A stretch of DNA of 47,409 nt from Acetobacterium wieringae (GCF_001766835.1 NZ_LKEU01000046.1:1-47409), one strand, 5' to 3'. Shown: positions 22,025-32,918, counted from the first letter of the stretch. Made by a program: numbers and translations. Notes: generated by a model from the sequence alone, not told the origin.

Positions 22025-25000
22025 ATGGTAATGTTGCATCCTGAAAAAGATGGTTTAAGAACACGCCAAAGCTTTTCTAAAATCAAAGAAGTTATTGAAA
22101 TGCCGAACCTGATCGAGGTTCAGAAAGATTCATACAACTGGTTTATCGAAAAAGGACTCAAAGAGGTTTTTGACGATATTGATAAAATCGAAGACTACAC
22201 GGGAAATCTGGTTTTAGAATTCGTGGATTATTCCATTGAGGGAAAACCGAAGTATTCAGTGGAGGAGTGTAAAGAAAGGGATCAAACCTACTTTATACCA
22301 TTAAAAGTAACAGTTCGTTTAATTAATAAAGAAAAGAACGAAGTTAAAGAGCAAAAGGTTTATATGGCCGATTTGCATAAAATGACCGAAACCGGAACCT
22401 TCATTGTCAATGGAGCGGAACGGGTTATTGTCAGCCAGCTGGTGCGATCACCAGGCGCCTATTTTTCCTTGAGCCGTGATAAACTGGGGAAAAAACTGTT
22501 TTCAGCCCAGGTTATTCCCAATCGTGGGGCCTGGTTGGAATACGAAACAGATTCCAATGACATCATGTACGTTAAAATCGACCGAACCCGTAAATTACCG
22601 ATCACAGCACTGATTCGGGCTCTGGGATTGGGAACCAATCAGGAAATTCTTGATTTTTACGGTGACGATTACCGACTGATTGAAACGATCAAAAAAGATG
22701 AAAACAACAATATGAAATCAACCCGGGATGGTCTGATTGAAATCTATAAAAGACTGCGACCCGGTGAGCCACCAACGGTGGAAAGTGCCCAATCCCTGCT
22801 TAACTCGATGTTTTTTGATGATCGCCGCTACGACCTGGCCAAGGTCGGCCGTCACAAATACAATAAGAAATTAGCCCTGGCTACCCGAATTGCCGGTCAG
22901 CGGGCCGCCCAGGCTGTCGTTAATCCGGAAACCGGGGAAGTTTATGTGGAAGAAGGCGAAATTATTTCCAATGATATCGCCACCGATATCCAAAATTCCG
23001 GGATCAACGTGGTTGATGTCCGGGTGGATGATAAGGCAGTTCGGGTTATCGGTAATGGTTTTGTCGACATCAACGCTCAGGATCTGCCATTTGACATCAG
23101 TGATCTGGACATCAAAGAATTTGTCTGTTATGAAGTGCTAAAAGAGATTTTAGAATCAGACATGACTGATGACGAAAAGAAAAAATCGCTTAAAAAGCGG
23201 ATGGATGAGCTGGTTCCCAAGCATGTGCTGATCTCCGATCTCCATGCCTCGATCTCTTATATTATTGGTTTGGATTATGACATCGGCGCCATTGATGATA
23301 TTGACCATTTGGGCAACCGTCGTTTGCGTTCGGTCGGCGAGTTGTTACAGAATCAGTTTAGAATCGGTTTATCCCGTATGGAACGGGTGGTTCGGGAACG
23401 AATGTCAGTTCAGGACGATGAAATTTTAACACCCCAGGGCTTAATCAATACCCGTCCGGTCAACGCCGCTTTAAAAGAATTCTTCGGTAGCTCCCAGCTG
23501 TCCCAGTTTATGGATCAGACCAACCCATTGGCCGAACTGACCCATAAGCGCCGTTTATCAGCTCTGGGACCTGGTGGTCTAAGCCGTGAACGAGCCGGGT
23601 TTGAGGTTCGAGATGTCCATCATAGCCATTATGGCCGGATGTGCCCAATTGAAACCCCGGAAGGTCCCAACATCGGACTAATCGGTTCCCTTAGTACCTA
23701 TGCCCGGGTTAATGAATATGGTTTTATCGAAGCCCCCTACCGAAAGGTTTATGATGGCGTGGTTTCCGATGAAATTCATTATCTGGCAGCGGATGAAGAA
23801 GGCCGTTACACCATTGCCCAGGCCAATGAACCATTAGATGAAAATAATCGTTTTATCCGCAAACAGGTTACGGGTCGTGCCGGCAGCAAACGGGATTTCG
23901 TGCTGATTCCCCCGGATCGCGTCGATTACATGGATATCTCGCCGAAACAGATTGTTTCGGTGGCGACATCCCTGATTCCCTTCCTTGAAAATGATGATGC
24001 CAACCGGGCCCTGATGGGGGCCAACATGCAACGTCAGGCGGTACCGCTGCTGATTCCCAAAGCTCCGGTTATCGGGACGGGAATGGAGCATAAGGCCGCC
24101 AAAGACTCCGGTGTTTGTGTTATTGCCAAACGAGCCGGTACCATTGAACGGGTGGAAGCTGCTGCTATTCATATCCGTACCGATAATGGCGAACTGGATA
24201 AATACACCTTGCTTAAATTTAAACGCTCAAACCAGGGTACCTGTATGAACCATAAACCGTTGGTCAATAGAGGTCAATATGTTCAGGCGGGCGAAATCAT
24301 TGCCGATGGTCCGTCCACCGAAATGGGTGAACTGGCTCTGGGTCGCAACATTTTGATGGGCTTTATGACCTGGGAAGGTTACAACTACGAGGATGCCATC
24401 CTGATCAATGAAAAGTTGTTAAAGGAAGATGTCTTTACCTCGATTCATATTGAAGAATTTGAAGCCGAAGCCCGGGAAACCAAACTGGGACCGGAAGAAA
24501 TCACCCGGGATATTCCCAACGTCAGCGAAGATGCGCTGAAGAACCTCGATGAACGGGGGATTATCTTTGTCGGTGCCGAGGTTAAATCGGACGACATTCT
24601 GGTTGGGAAGGTTACACCAAAGGGTGAAACGGACCTGTCTGCTGAAGAAAAATTGCTCCGCGCGATCTTTGGCGAAAAAGCCCGGGAAATCCGGGATACC
24701 TCATTAAAAGTTCCCCATGGCGAATCGGGGATTGTTCTGGATGTTAAAGTCTTCTCAAGAGAGAATAAAGATGAAGATTTAAAACCGGGGGTTAATACCC
24801 TGGTGCGGGTTCTGATTGCGGTTAAACGTAAAATCTCGGTTGGAGATAAAATGGCTGGACGGCATGGAAACAAAGGGGTTATTTCCCGTATCCTGCCGGA
24901 AGAAGATATGCCGTTCATGCCGGATGGTACCGCCCTGGAAATTGTTCTTAATCCGCTGGGGGTACCTTCGCGAATGAATATCGGTCAGGTACTGGAAGTT

Positions 25001-25696
25001 CATCTGGGACTGGCGATGCGGTCCATTGGCTGGCATATTGCCACCCCAGTTTTTGACCCGGCTAATGAACAGGACATTATGGATCTGCTCACTCAGGCAG
25101 GCTTGCCGGAAGATGGTAAGATCCAGCTTTATGATGGCCGTAGCGGGGAACCCTTTGATAATAAGGTAACTGTTGGTTACATGTATATCCTTAAGCTTCA
25201 CCATTTGGTTGATGATAAAATGCATGCCCGTTCAACCGGACCCTACTCTTTAGTTACCCAGCAACCATTGGGTGGTAAAGCGCAATTCGGAGGCCAGCGT
25301 TTTGGAGAGATGGAAGTTTGGGCGCTCGAAGCCTACGGCGCCGCTCATACCCTGCAGGAAATCTTGACGATTAAGTCCGATGACGTCGTTGGTCGGGTTA
25401 AAGCCTATGAAGCCATTGTCAAAGGTGAAAACATACCAAAACCAGGTATTCCCGAGTCATTCAAGGTACTCATGAAAGAATTCCAGAGTTTGGGTCTGGA
25501 TGTGAACATCCTTAATGACCAGGAAGTTGTCAAGATTCTGGATGACGAAATGGACGAGCGGGATCCGCTCGAAGAACTGGCCATCGAAATCGGCAGTACT
25601 GAACTTTCCGAAATTGGTGATGACGTGAAATTGGAAGATAGCTTCCAGATTAAGAGCGTTGATGATGACGAATTCGAAGATGACTTATATGAATAA
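22025..25696 (+). CDS. rpoB: DNA-directed RNA polymerase beta subunit
   Basis: 1223 residues, ATG 22025 preceded by GAGGGGTGA. Family blocks read through the chain: RQSFSKI and MPNLIEVQKDSYNWF, VNGAERVIVSQLVRSPG, the rifampicin region GSSQLSQFMDQTNPLAELTH with KRRLSALGPGGLSRERAG, VRDVHHSHYGRMCPIETPEG, and at the end GGKAQFGGQRFGEMEVWALE. The rifampicin pocket residues look wild type (Q, D, H, R, S as in sensitive Firmicutes). It forms the core enzyme with RpoC, 27 bases downstream. Unlike most bacteria, no rplJL precedes it. Confidence 0.99.
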   Translation: MVMLHPEKDGLRTRQSFSKIKEVIEMPNLIEVQKDSYNWFIEKGLKEVFDDIDKIEDYTGNLVLEFVDYSIEGKPKYSVEECKERDQTYFIPLKVTVRLINKEKNEVKEQKVYMADLHKMTETGTFIVNGAERVIVSQLVRSPGAYFSLSRDKLGKKLFSAQVIPNRGAWLEYETDSNDIMYVKIDRTRKLPITALIRALGLGTNQEILDFYGDDYRLIETIKKDENNNMKSTRDGLIEIYKRLRPGEPPTVESAQSLLNSMFFDDRRYDLAKVGRHKYNKKLALATRIAGQRAAQAVVNPETGEVYVEEGEIISNDIATDIQNSGINVVDVRVDDKAVRVIGNGFVDINAQDLPFDISDLDIKEFVCYEVLKEILESDMTDDEKKKSLKKRMDELVPKHVLISDLHASISYIIGLDYDIGAIDDIDHLGNRRLRSVGELLQNQFRIGLSRMERVVRERMSVQDDEILTPQGLINTRPVNAALKEFFGSSQLSQFMDQTNPLAELTHKRRLSALGPGGLSRERAGFEVRDVHHSHYGRMCPIETPEGPNIGLIGSLSTYARVNEYGFIEAPYRKVYDGVVSDEIHYLAADEEGRYTIAQANEPLDENNRFIRKQVTGRAGSKRDFVLIPPDRVDYMDISPKQIVSVATSLIPFLENDDANRALMGANMQRQAVPLLIPKAPVIGTGMEHKAAKDSGVCVIAKRAGTIERVEAAAIHIRTDNGELDKYTLLKFKRSNQGTCMNHKPLVNRGQYVQAGEIIADGPSTEMGELALGRNILMGFMTWEGYNYEDAILINEKLLKEDVFTSIHIEEFEAEARETKLGPEEITRDIPNVSEDALKNLDERGIIFVGAEVKSDDILVGKVTPKGETDLSAEEKLLRAIFGEKAREIRDTSLKVPHGESGIVLDVKVFSRENKDEDLKPGVNTLVRVLIAVKRKISVGDKMAGRHGNKGVISRILPEEDMPFMPDGTALEIVLNPLGVPSRMNIGQVLEVHLGLAMRSIGWHIATPVFDPANEQDIMDLLTQAGLPEDGKIQLYDGRSGEPFDNKVTVGYMYILKLHHLVDDKMHARSTGPYSLVTQQPLGGKAQFGGQRFGEMEVWALEAYGAAHTLQEILTIKSDDVVGRVKAYEAIVKGENIPKPGIPESFKVLMKEFQSLGLDVNILNDQEVVKILDDEMDERDPLEELAIEIGSTELSEIGDDVKLEDSFQIKSVDDDEFEDDLYE

Positions 25697-25723
25697 ATTA
25701 AAATTAGAAGGGAGCGAAGCCAT

Positions 25724-28700
25724 TTGTTAAACGAGGAATTCACCTTCAAATCCTTACAGATCGGATTGGCCTCACCTGAGAAAATCAGAGAGTGGTCACG
25801 TGGAGAAGTAAAAAAACCGGAAACCATTAATTATAGAACCCTGAAGCCAGAAAAAGAGGGGTTATTTTGCGAGAAAATTTTTGGACCGCAGAAAGACTGG
25901 GAGTGTAATTGTGGTAAGTACAAGCGTATTCGCCATAAGGGCATTGTCTGTGAAAACTGTGGGGTTGAAGTAACTAAGGCAAAGGTCAGACGTGAGCGGA
26001 TGGGTCATATTGAATTGGCTTCTCCAGTATCGCACATCTGGTATTTTAAAGGCATCCCCAGTCGAATGGGATTGATCCTGGAAATGTCGCCCCGGAATCT
26101 GGAAAAAATTATTTATTTTGCGGCTTATGTTGTCACTGATCCCGGTGAAAGTAATTTTGATTTCAAACAAATTTTAACCGAAGCGGAATATAAAGAAGCT
26201 AAAGGTCAATTCGGCAATAAGTTTACCGCCAGCATTGGTGCCGAAGCGATTCAGGAACTTTTGAAACTGGTTGATCTTGACCAGGAATCAGCAGTACTCA
26301 AAGAAGAACTTAAAGGCAGTTCCGGTCAGAAAAAAATCCGGGTTGCCCGACGACTGGAAGCGGTTGAAGCGTTTCGCAGTTCCAATAACCGTCCGGAGTG
26401 GATGATTCTTGAAACCATTCCAGTTATCCCACCGGAACTGCGACCAATGGTACAGCTCGATGGGGGCCGTTTTGCGACCTCCGATCTCAATGATCTGTAC
26501 CGTCGGGTCATTAACCGTAACAACCGTTTGCTAAAGCTGCTGGAACTGGATGCGCCGGATATCATTGTTCAAAATGAAAAACGGATGCTTCAGGAAGCAG
26601 TCGATGCCCTGATTGACAATGGGCGTCGTGGCCGGGCTGTCACCGGACCGGGTAATCGTCCGTTTAAATCCCTCAGTGACATGCTTAAAGGGAAACAGGG
26701 TCGGTTCCGTCAGAACCTTTTGGGAAAACGGGTTGACTACTCGGGCCGTTCGGTTATCGTTGTTGGACCGGATCTGAAAATGTTCCAATGCGGTTTACCT
26801 AAAGAAATGGCCATAGAACTGTTTAAACCGTTTGTAATGCGGGAACTGGTGGGCCGTAACCTGTCACAAAATATTAAAAGTGCAAAAAAAATGGTTGAAA
26901 AACTCGATCCGATTGTTTGGGATGTACTGGAAGATGTCATTCAGGAACATCCAGTACTGCTTAATCGGGCCCCGACCCTCCATCGTCTGGGGATTCAGGC
27001 TTTTGAACCGATTCTGGTTGAAGGGAAAGCGATCAAACTACATCCATTGGTTTGTACGGCCTACAATGCAGACTTTGATGGGGATCAGATGGCTGTCCAT
27101 GTACCTTTATCGGTAGAAGCCCAGGCCGAAGCCCGCTTCCTGATGCTGGCATCCAATAATATTCTTAAGCCCCAGGATGGAACCCCGGTTGTGGCACCAA
27201 CCCAGGATATGATTCTGGGAACCTACTACATGACCATCTACAAAAAAGATGGCAAGGGTACCGGAAGTATCTTTAGAGATCTGGACGAAATGGAAATGGC
27301 TTATTTCAACAAGGATGTCGATCTGCACGCCATGGTTAAGGTACGGATTGCTAAAGAGATCGATGGCGAAACGGTGACCCGTCTGGTTGAAGCGACGGTA
27401 GGACGATTTATTTTTAACACCATTATTCCTCAGGAATTAGGTTTTGTAAAACGGGAAACCATCGAAGATCAGTTTAAACTGGAAATCGACCGCCAAGTGA
27501 ATAAGAAAGTTCTCTCAGAAATCGTTGAGCGATGCTACAAAACCTTCGGACCGACCAAAACATCGGAAGTGCTGGATGAAATCAAGCGCTTAGGTTTTAA
27601 ATTCTCAACTCGTGGTGCGATTACCGTTGGGGTCAGTGATATGGAAGTTCCGAAAAATAAAGAGGAAATCCTTTCAAAGGCCGATGATAAGATCACCGAA
27701 AATATGATGCTTTACCGTCAAGGGTTTATCAGTGATGAAGAACGTTACAACAACGTCGTTGAAATCTGGAACAGAGCCACCGATGAGGTTACTGATGCAC
27801 TACTTGATCACCTCGAGGATCTGAACCCGATCAATATGATGGCCGACTCCGGGGCCCGAGGTAGCAAGAACCAGATTCGGCAGCTGGCCGGGATGCGTGG
27901 TCTGATGGCCAACCCGAGTGGTCGTATCATCGAATTGCCGATTCGTTCTAACTTCCGTGAAGGGCTGAATGTGCTCGAGTTCTTCTCTTCCACCCATGGA
28001 GCCCGAAAAGGTCTGGCCGATACTGCGCTTAGAACGGCCGATTCCGGGTATCTGACAAGACGTCTGGTTGATGTCAGCCAGGATGTCATTGTCCGGGAAG
28101 ATGACTGTGGGACGACCCGCGGTTATGAAGTATCAACCATCAATGATCACGGTGAAATCATCGAAACCCTCCAGGAACGACTGGTCGGGCGCTATGCCTT
28201 TGAAGATGTGAAGCATCCGGAAACCGGTGAAATACTGGCTCCGGCTGGTGAAATCATCTCGACAGAAATGGCTCAGAACATCGAAAAAGCTGGCATCGAA
28301 AAAGTATTAATTCGGGCGGCCTTTAATTGTCAGTCCAAATATGGGGTTTGTAAAAAATGCTATGGGGTTGATTTAACCACCTGGCGACCAGTAGAAATCG
28401 GTGAAGCGGTAGGGATTATTGCCGCTCAGTCGATTGGTGAGCCAGGTACCCAGCTGACCATGCGTACCTTCCATACTGGTGGGGTTGCTTCAGCTGACGA
28501 TATCACCCAGGGTCTCCCTCGTATCGAAGAGCTTTTTGAAGCCCGAAAACCAAAAGGTCAGGCCATTATTTCAGAAATTGATGGTCGCGTTGAAATTCAG
28601 GATAACCAGAAAAAAACCGAAGCGGTTGTTACCGGTGCAGACGGTGAAATGAAGGTTTACCTGATTCCGTACGGCTCGCGACTGCGGGTTCACACTGGCG

Positions 28701-29398
28701 ATCAATTAGCTGCCGGGGATGAAATCACCGAAGGTTCAATTAATCCAAGTGATATCTTAAGAATCCAGGGGATTGACCATGTACAACAATACCTGCTTCA
28801 GGAAGTTCAGAAAGTTTACCGTATGCAGGGTGTACACATTGGTGACAAGCATCTGGAAGTCATTATCCGTCAGATGCTCAGAAAAGTTAAGGTTGAAAAT
28901 CCTGGCGATACCAATTTACTGGCCGGCAGCTTAGTGGATATTTTCAGTTTTGAAGAAGAAAACAAAGCCGCCCGGGAAGAAGGCGGCGAGGAAGCCACTG
29001 CCAGTCGGGAACTGTTGGGGATCACTAAAGCCTCATTGGCAACCGATTCATTCTTGTCAGCCGCATCCTTCCAGGAAACCACTCGGGTATTAACCGATGC
29101 CGCCATTAAAGGCAAAGTTGACCCACTGATCGGTCTGAAAGAAAATGTTATCATTGGTCAATTGGTACCCGCTGGTACCGGAGTTAAGATGTATGGTGAC
29201 GTTGATCTGGTTTATGAACGGGAAGAAGACGACGTGTACGAAGATATGCTTGAAGAAGACAGCAGCGCTGAATCTCTGGATATTGTTTTTGATGATGATA
29301 TCTTAAATGCCTATGTTGAGGAAGAACAGGAAGAAACCGAAGATGCCATTATTACTGATCTTGATATCTTCGATCTGGATTTCTTAACTAAAGAATAA
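25724..29398 (+). CDS. rpoC: DNA-directed RNA polymerase beta' subunit
   Basis: 1224 residues, beginning with TTG at 25724 (AGGGAG 9 bases upstream); no ATG fits the conserved N-terminus LNEEFTFKSLQIGLASPEKI. Zinc ribbon CNCGKYKRIRHKGIVCENCG near residue 60. The catalytic NADFDGDQM carries the three Mg-binding Asp. A second zinc site is CQSKYGVCKKCYG. QSIGEPGTQLTMRTFHTGG marks the trigger-loop region. The C-terminus is acidic. Co-transcribed with rpoB. Confidence 0.99.
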   Translation: MLNEEFTFKSLQIGLASPEKIREWSRGEVKKPETINYRTLKPEKEGLFCEKIFGPQKDWECNCGKYKRIRHKGIVCENCGVEVTKAKVRRERMGHIELASPVSHIWYFKGIPSRMGLILEMSPRNLEKIIYFAAYVVTDPGESNFDFKQILTEAEYKEAKGQFGNKFTASIGAEAIQELLKLVDLDQESAVLKEELKGSSGQKKIRVARRLEAVEAFRSSNNRPEWMILETIPVIPPELRPMVQLDGGRFATSDLNDLYRRVINRNNRLLKLLELDAPDIIVQNEKRMLQEAVDALIDNGRRGRAVTGPGNRPFKSLSDMLKGKQGRFRQNLLGKRVDYSGRSVIVVGPDLKMFQCGLPKEMAIELFKPFVMRELVGRNLSQNIKSAKKMVEKLDPIVWDVLEDVIQEHPVLLNRAPTLHRLGIQAFEPILVEGKAIKLHPLVCTAYNADFDGDQMAVHVPLSVEAQAEARFLMLASNNILKPQDGTPVVAPTQDMILGTYYMTIYKKDGKGTGSIFRDLDEMEMAYFNKDVDLHAMVKVRIAKEIDGETVTRLVEATVGRFIFNTIIPQELGFVKRETIEDQFKLEIDRQVNKKVLSEIVERCYKTFGPTKTSEVLDEIKRLGFKFSTRGAITVGVSDMEVPKNKEEILSKADDKITENMMLYRQGFISDEERYNNVVEIWNRATDEVTDALLDHLEDLNPINMMADSGARGSKNQIRQLAGMRGLMANPSGRIIELPIRSNFREGLNVLEFFSSTHGARKGLADTALRTADSGYLTRRLVDVSQDVIVREDDCGTTRGYEVSTINDHGEIIETLQERLVGRYAFEDVKHPETGEILAPAGEIISTEMAQNIEKAGIEKVLIRAAFNCQSKYGVCKKCYGVDLTTWRPVEIGEAVGIIAAQSIGEPGTQLTMRTFHTGGVASADDITQGLPRIEELFEARKPKGQAIISEIDGRVEIQDNQKKTEAVVTGADGEMKVYLIPYGSRLRVHTGDQLAAGDEITEGSINPSDILRIQGIDHVQQYLLQEVQKVYRMQGVHIGDKHLEVIIRQMLRKVKVENPGDTNLLAGSLVDIFSFEEENKAAREEGGEEATASRELLGITKASLATDSFLSAASFQETTRVLTDAAIKGKVDPLIGLKENVIIGQLVPAGTGVKMYGDVDLVYEREEDDVYEDMLEEDSSAESLDIVFDDDILNAYVEEEQEETEDAIITDLDIFDLDFLTKE

Positions 29399-29401
29399 TT
29401 C

Positions 29402-29430
29402 TTGACATTTAAGGCTCAAACAGGTATAGT
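29402..29430 (+). promoter_or_regulatory. Sigma-A promoter of the str operon
   Basis: TTGACA (29402-29407), 17 bases, TATAGT (29425-29430). It begins only 4 bases after rpoC, so the ribosomal genes have their own start in addition to read-through. Confidence 0.85.
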
Positions 29431-29478
29431 TATTAGGTGTGTTTATCGAAACACGCAGACAGCAAGAAGGAGGAACCG

Positions 29479-29718
29479 ATGAATCAATTTGTTGATGTTT
29501 CAAAAGTGATTGGAATGAAACAAACTCTCAAAGCTGTAAAAGAAGGAAAAGCACTTAAAGTCATTTTGGCAGAAGATACTGATGAAAGTATCAAAAAAAG
29601 CATCGTTGAATGTTGTGACAGCCATCAGATCACAGTGGAACGAGTTGAAACCAAGGTGGGACTCGGAAAAGCTGGCGGAATTGATCGAGCTGCCGCTGTC
29701 ATTGCGATTATTAAATAA
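29479..29718 (+). CDS. rplGB: L7Ae/YbxF-family RNA-binding protein
   Basis: 79 residues from ATG 29479 with AAGGAGGAA upstream. The L7Ae fold is seen: IGMKQTLKAVKEGKALKVILAEDTD, then a C-terminal AGGIDRAAAVIAIIK. Bacterial members (YbxF, YlxQ) bind kink-turn RNA and associate with ribosomes. It lies in the standard place between rpoC and rpsL. Confidence 0.92.
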   Translation: MNQFVDVSKVIGMKQTLKAVKEGKALKVILAEDTDESIKKSIVECCDSHQITVERVETKVGLGKAGGIDRAAAVIAIIK

Positions 29719-29767
29719 CACTAACCGGGGTTGTCGTCAAGATAACCCTGGTTTAAAACAAGTCATT

Positions 29768-29786
29768 AATAATCGTTTCGATTATT
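29768..29786 (+). other. Hairpin before rpsL
   Basis: AATAATCG-TTT-CGATTATT, a perfect 8-bp stem 35 bases before rpsL. A second, imperfect stem lies at about 29720-29757 (AACCGGGGTT with AACCCTGGTT). No T-run follows either. Confidence 0.5.
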
Positions 29787-29820
29787 GATATATTATTATT
29801 AAAAGGAGGTGCAGGACTAA

Positions 29821-30195
29821 ATGCCTACCATTAATCAGCTTGTAAAAAAAGGAAGAAAAAGTCTGGATGAAAAAACCAAAACTCCAGCTTTGAAAGCAAA
29901 CCCTCAAAAAAGAGGCGTATGTACAGCAGTTAGAACATCCACACCAAAGAAACCAAACTCGGCGCTTCGAAAAATCGCCAGAGTTCGTCTCGTTAACGGA
30001 ATGGAAGTAACCGCTTATATCCCAGGTATTGGACACAATCTGCAAGAACATAGTATTGTTCTGGTAAAAGGCGGACGTGTTAAGGATTTACCAGGGGTTC
30101 GTTACAAAATTATCCGTGGTGCGCTTGATACCGCTGGTGTTGACGCTCGTAGACAAGCTCGATCCAAATACGGGGCTAAGAAGCCTAAAAAGTAG
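29821..30195 (+). CDS. rpsL: 30S ribosomal protein S12
   Basis: 124 residues, AAAAGGAGGTG upstream. MPTINQLVKKGRKS, TPKKPNSALRKIARVRL and HSIVLVKGGRVKDLPGVRY are the S12 signatures. The lysines of KKPNS and GGRVKDLP are wild type, so no streptomycin-resistance change is seen. First ribosomal protein of the str operon. Confidence 0.99.
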   Translation: MPTINQLVKKGRKSLDEKTKTPALKANPQKRGVCTAVRTSTPKKPNSALRKIARVRLVNGMEVTAYIPGIGHNLQEHSIVLVKGGRVKDLPGVRYKIIRGALDTAGVDARRQARSKYGAKKPKK

Positions 30196-30335
30196 TAGTG
30201 CATAGTGCTGCATATTCAAGCGCTCGTTATTTAAATTGATCGAGACCAAATATATGTTAGAGACGCTATACGCACAACAACGAAACGTTGGATGTCGAGT
30301 ACCGATGAACATAAAATGTTAAGGAGGGAAGTAAA

Positions 30336-30806
30336 GTGCCTAGAAAAGGACCTGTTCCAAAAAGAGAAGTTTTACCTGATCCAATCTATGGAAGTATTGT
30401 TGTAACCAAATTAATCAACAACATCATGTTAGATGGGAAAAAAGGTGTTGCCCAGAAAATCGTTTACGATGCATTTGAAAAAGTTACTGAAAAAACTGGT
30501 AAAGATGCACTGGAAGCATTCCAGGAAGCCCTTGCCAATATCACACCTGTTTTAGAAGTAAAAGCTCGCCGTGTTGGTGGTGCAACCTATCAAGTACCAA
30601 TGGAAATCCGTGCTGAGCGTAAGCAGGCTTTGGGTCTTCGTTGGTTAGTTAATTACTCCAGAAAAAGATCTGAAAAAACCATGAAGGATCGTTTAGCTGG
30701 CGAAATTATGGATGCACTCAATAATAGTGGTGCAGCTGTTAAGAAAAAAGATGATACCCACGCTATGGCTGAAGCGAATAAAGCTTTTGCACATTATCGT
30801 TGGTAA
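30336..30806 (+). CDS. rpsG: 30S ribosomal protein S7
   Basis: 156 residues, GTG start with AAGGAGGG upstream. MPRKGPVPKREVLPDPIYGS and LRWLVNYSRKR are S7 signatures. S7 starts 30S assembly on the 16S 3' domain. The 140-base gap after rpsL is where S7 binds its mRNA in E. coli; a similar control here is only a possibility. Confidence 0.99.
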   Translation: MPRKGPVPKREVLPDPIYGSIVVTKLINNIMLDGKKGVAQKIVYDAFEKVTEKTGKDALEAFQEALANITPVLEVKARRVGGATYQVPMEIRAERKQALGLRWLVNYSRKRSEKTMKDRLAGEIMDALNNSGAAVKKKDDTHAMAEANKAFAHYRW

Positions 30807-30842
30807 TTTGTTTAGATTTAGAAATAAGAGAGGAAAGCATCT

Positions 30843-32918
30843 GTGTCAAGAGAGTATAGTTTAGCAAAAACAAGAAATATAGGTATTATGGCACATATTG
30901 ATGCAGGAAAAACCACTACCACAGAAAGAATTCTGTTCTATTCCGGAAAAATCCATAAAATTGGAGAAACCCATGATGGGGTTTCCCAAATGGACTGGAT
31001 GGAACAGGAACAAGAAAGAGGTATTACCATTACCTCGGCAGCAACCACGTGTTTTTGGAAAGACAACCGGATCAATATCATTGATACACCAGGACACGTT
31101 GATTTTACCGTAGAAGTTGAACGATCATTGCGCGTTCTCGACGGATCGGTAGCTGTTTTTTGTGCAAAGGGTGGCGTTGAACCGCAATCAGAGACAGTAT
31201 GGCGTCAAGCAGATAAATATCATGTTCCCCGAATGGCTTACATCAACAAGATGGACATTACCGGAGCTGATTTTTATAACGTACTGAAAATGATGGAAGA
31301 CCGTTTAAACGCAAATCCTGTTCCAATTCAATTACCTATCGGCAAAGAAAGTGATTTTGTAGGGATCATTGACCTTCTGAATATGAAAGCGATGATTTAT
31401 CAAGATGACTTAGGTGAAAAAATCGATATCGTTGATATTCCTGAAGATATGACAGAACTGGCTGAAGAATATCGTGAAAAACTGATTGAATCTATCGCTG
31501 ATCACGATGAAGCCATCATGGAAAAATTCCTGGAAGGCGAAGACATCGGTATTGATGAGCTAAAAACAGCCATTCGAAAAGCAACATTGAATGTTGATAT
31601 TATTCCGGTTGTTTGTGGCTCTTCCTATAAAAACAAAGGCGTTCAGCTGGTGCTGGATGCAGTTGTGGATTATATGCCATCTCCACTGGATGTACCGGCG
31701 ATTACCGGGATCAATCCAGATACTGAAGAAGAAGACAGCCGTAAAGCAAGTGATGACGAGCCATTCTCAGCACTGGCATTTAAGATCATGACTGACCCCT
31801 TTGTTGGAAAACTGGCATTTTTCCGTGTCTATTCCGGAACGATTGACTCCGGTTCCTATGTTTTCAACTCGTCAAAACGAAAAAGAGAACGTCTGGGCCG
31901 AATTCTGCAAATGCACGCCAACCATCGTGAAGAAATTACTACGGTTTATACCGGGGATATCGCTGCGGCAGTTGGTTTAAAAGATACCTCAACCGGGGAT
32001 ACTCTGTGTTCTGACAAAGCACCCATTATTCTGGAGTCCATGGAATTCCCGGAACCGGTAATCCATGTTGCGATTGAACCAAAAACAAAAGCTGGCCAGG
32101 AAAAAATGAGTACCGCTTTAGCCAAATTAGCTGAAGAAGATCCAACTTTCAGAACTCATACTGATGAAGAAACCGGTCAAACCATCATCTCTGGAATGGG
32201 TGAGCTTCACCTTGACATCATCATTGACCGAATGCTGCGAGAGTTTAAAGTTGAAGCTAATGTTGGGGCACCACAGGTTGCCTACAAAGAATCCATTACC
32301 AAAGCCGTTGACGCTGAAGGTAAATTTGCTCGTCAATCCGGTGGACGTGGTCAATACGGTCATTGTCTCATCCGCATGGAGCCTGTTGAACCAGGTACTG
32401 GATACATCTTCGAAAACAAAACCGTTGGGGGATCAATTCCTAAAGAATTCATCAACCCAATTAATCAAGGGATTGAAGAAGCCATGCGTAATGGTGTGTT
32501 AGCTGGATATCCGGTACTTGATCTTAAGGTTACCGTTTATGATGGTTCTTACCATGACGTGGATTCCTCAGAAATGGCCTTTAAAGTGGCTGGATCGATG
32601 GCATTCAAAAACGGTATGCGAAAAGCTGATCCGGTTATCTTAGAACCAGTTTTCAAACTGGAAGTTGTTATTCCGGAAGAATACATGGGTGACGTTATGG
32701 GGGATATTAACTCCCGACGTGGTCGTGTTGAAGGAATGGAAATGCGTGGCGGTGCCCAGATTATTAAAGGGATGGTGCCATTGGCTGAAATGTTCGGCTA
32801 TGCAACCACACTTCGAAGCAAGACCCAGGGACGTGGCGTTTACACCATGCAGTTCTCACACTATGAAGCTGTGCCGAAATCAATTTCTGAGCAGATCATA
32901 GAAGGTCGTAAACAATAA
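30843..32918 (+). CDS. fusA: Elongation factor G
   Basis: 691 residues, GTG start, GAGAGGAAAG upstream. GTPase motifs: AHIDAGKTTT (G1), DTPGHVDFT (G3), NKMD (G4). RGITITSAATT is the switch region. Domains II-V follow with GRGQYGHC and RGRVEGMEMRGG in domains IV-V. It moves tRNAs and mRNA through the ribosome. Confidence 0.99.
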   Translation: MSREYSLAKTRNIGIMAHIDAGKTTTTERILFYSGKIHKIGETHDGVSQMDWMEQEQERGITITSAATTCFWKDNRINIIDTPGHVDFTVEVERSLRVLDGSVAVFCAKGGVEPQSETVWRQADKYHVPRMAYINKMDITGADFYNVLKMMEDRLNANPVPIQLPIGKESDFVGIIDLLNMKAMIYQDDLGEKIDIVDIPEDMTELAEEYREKLIESIADHDEAIMEKFLEGEDIGIDELKTAIRKATLNVDIIPVVCGSSYKNKGVQLVLDAVVDYMPSPLDVPAITGINPDTEEEDSRKASDDEPFSALAFKIMTDPFVGKLAFFRVYSGTIDSGSYVFNSSKRKRERLGRILQMHANHREEITTVYTGDIAAAVGLKDTSTGDTLCSDKAPIILESMEFPEPVIHVAIEPKTKAGQEKMSTALAKLAEEDPTFRTHTDEETGQTIISGMGELHLDIIIDRMLREFKVEANVGAPQVAYKESITKAVDAEGKFARQSGGRGQYGHCLIRMEPVEPGTGYIFENKTVGGSIPKEFINPINQGIEEAMRNGVLAGYPVLDLKVTVYDGSYHDVDSSEMAFKVAGSMAFKNGMRKADPVILEPVFKLEVVIPEEYMGDVMGDINSRRGRVEGMEMRGGAQIIKGMVPLAEMFGYATTLRSKTQGRGVYTMQFSHYEAVPKSISEQIIEGRKQ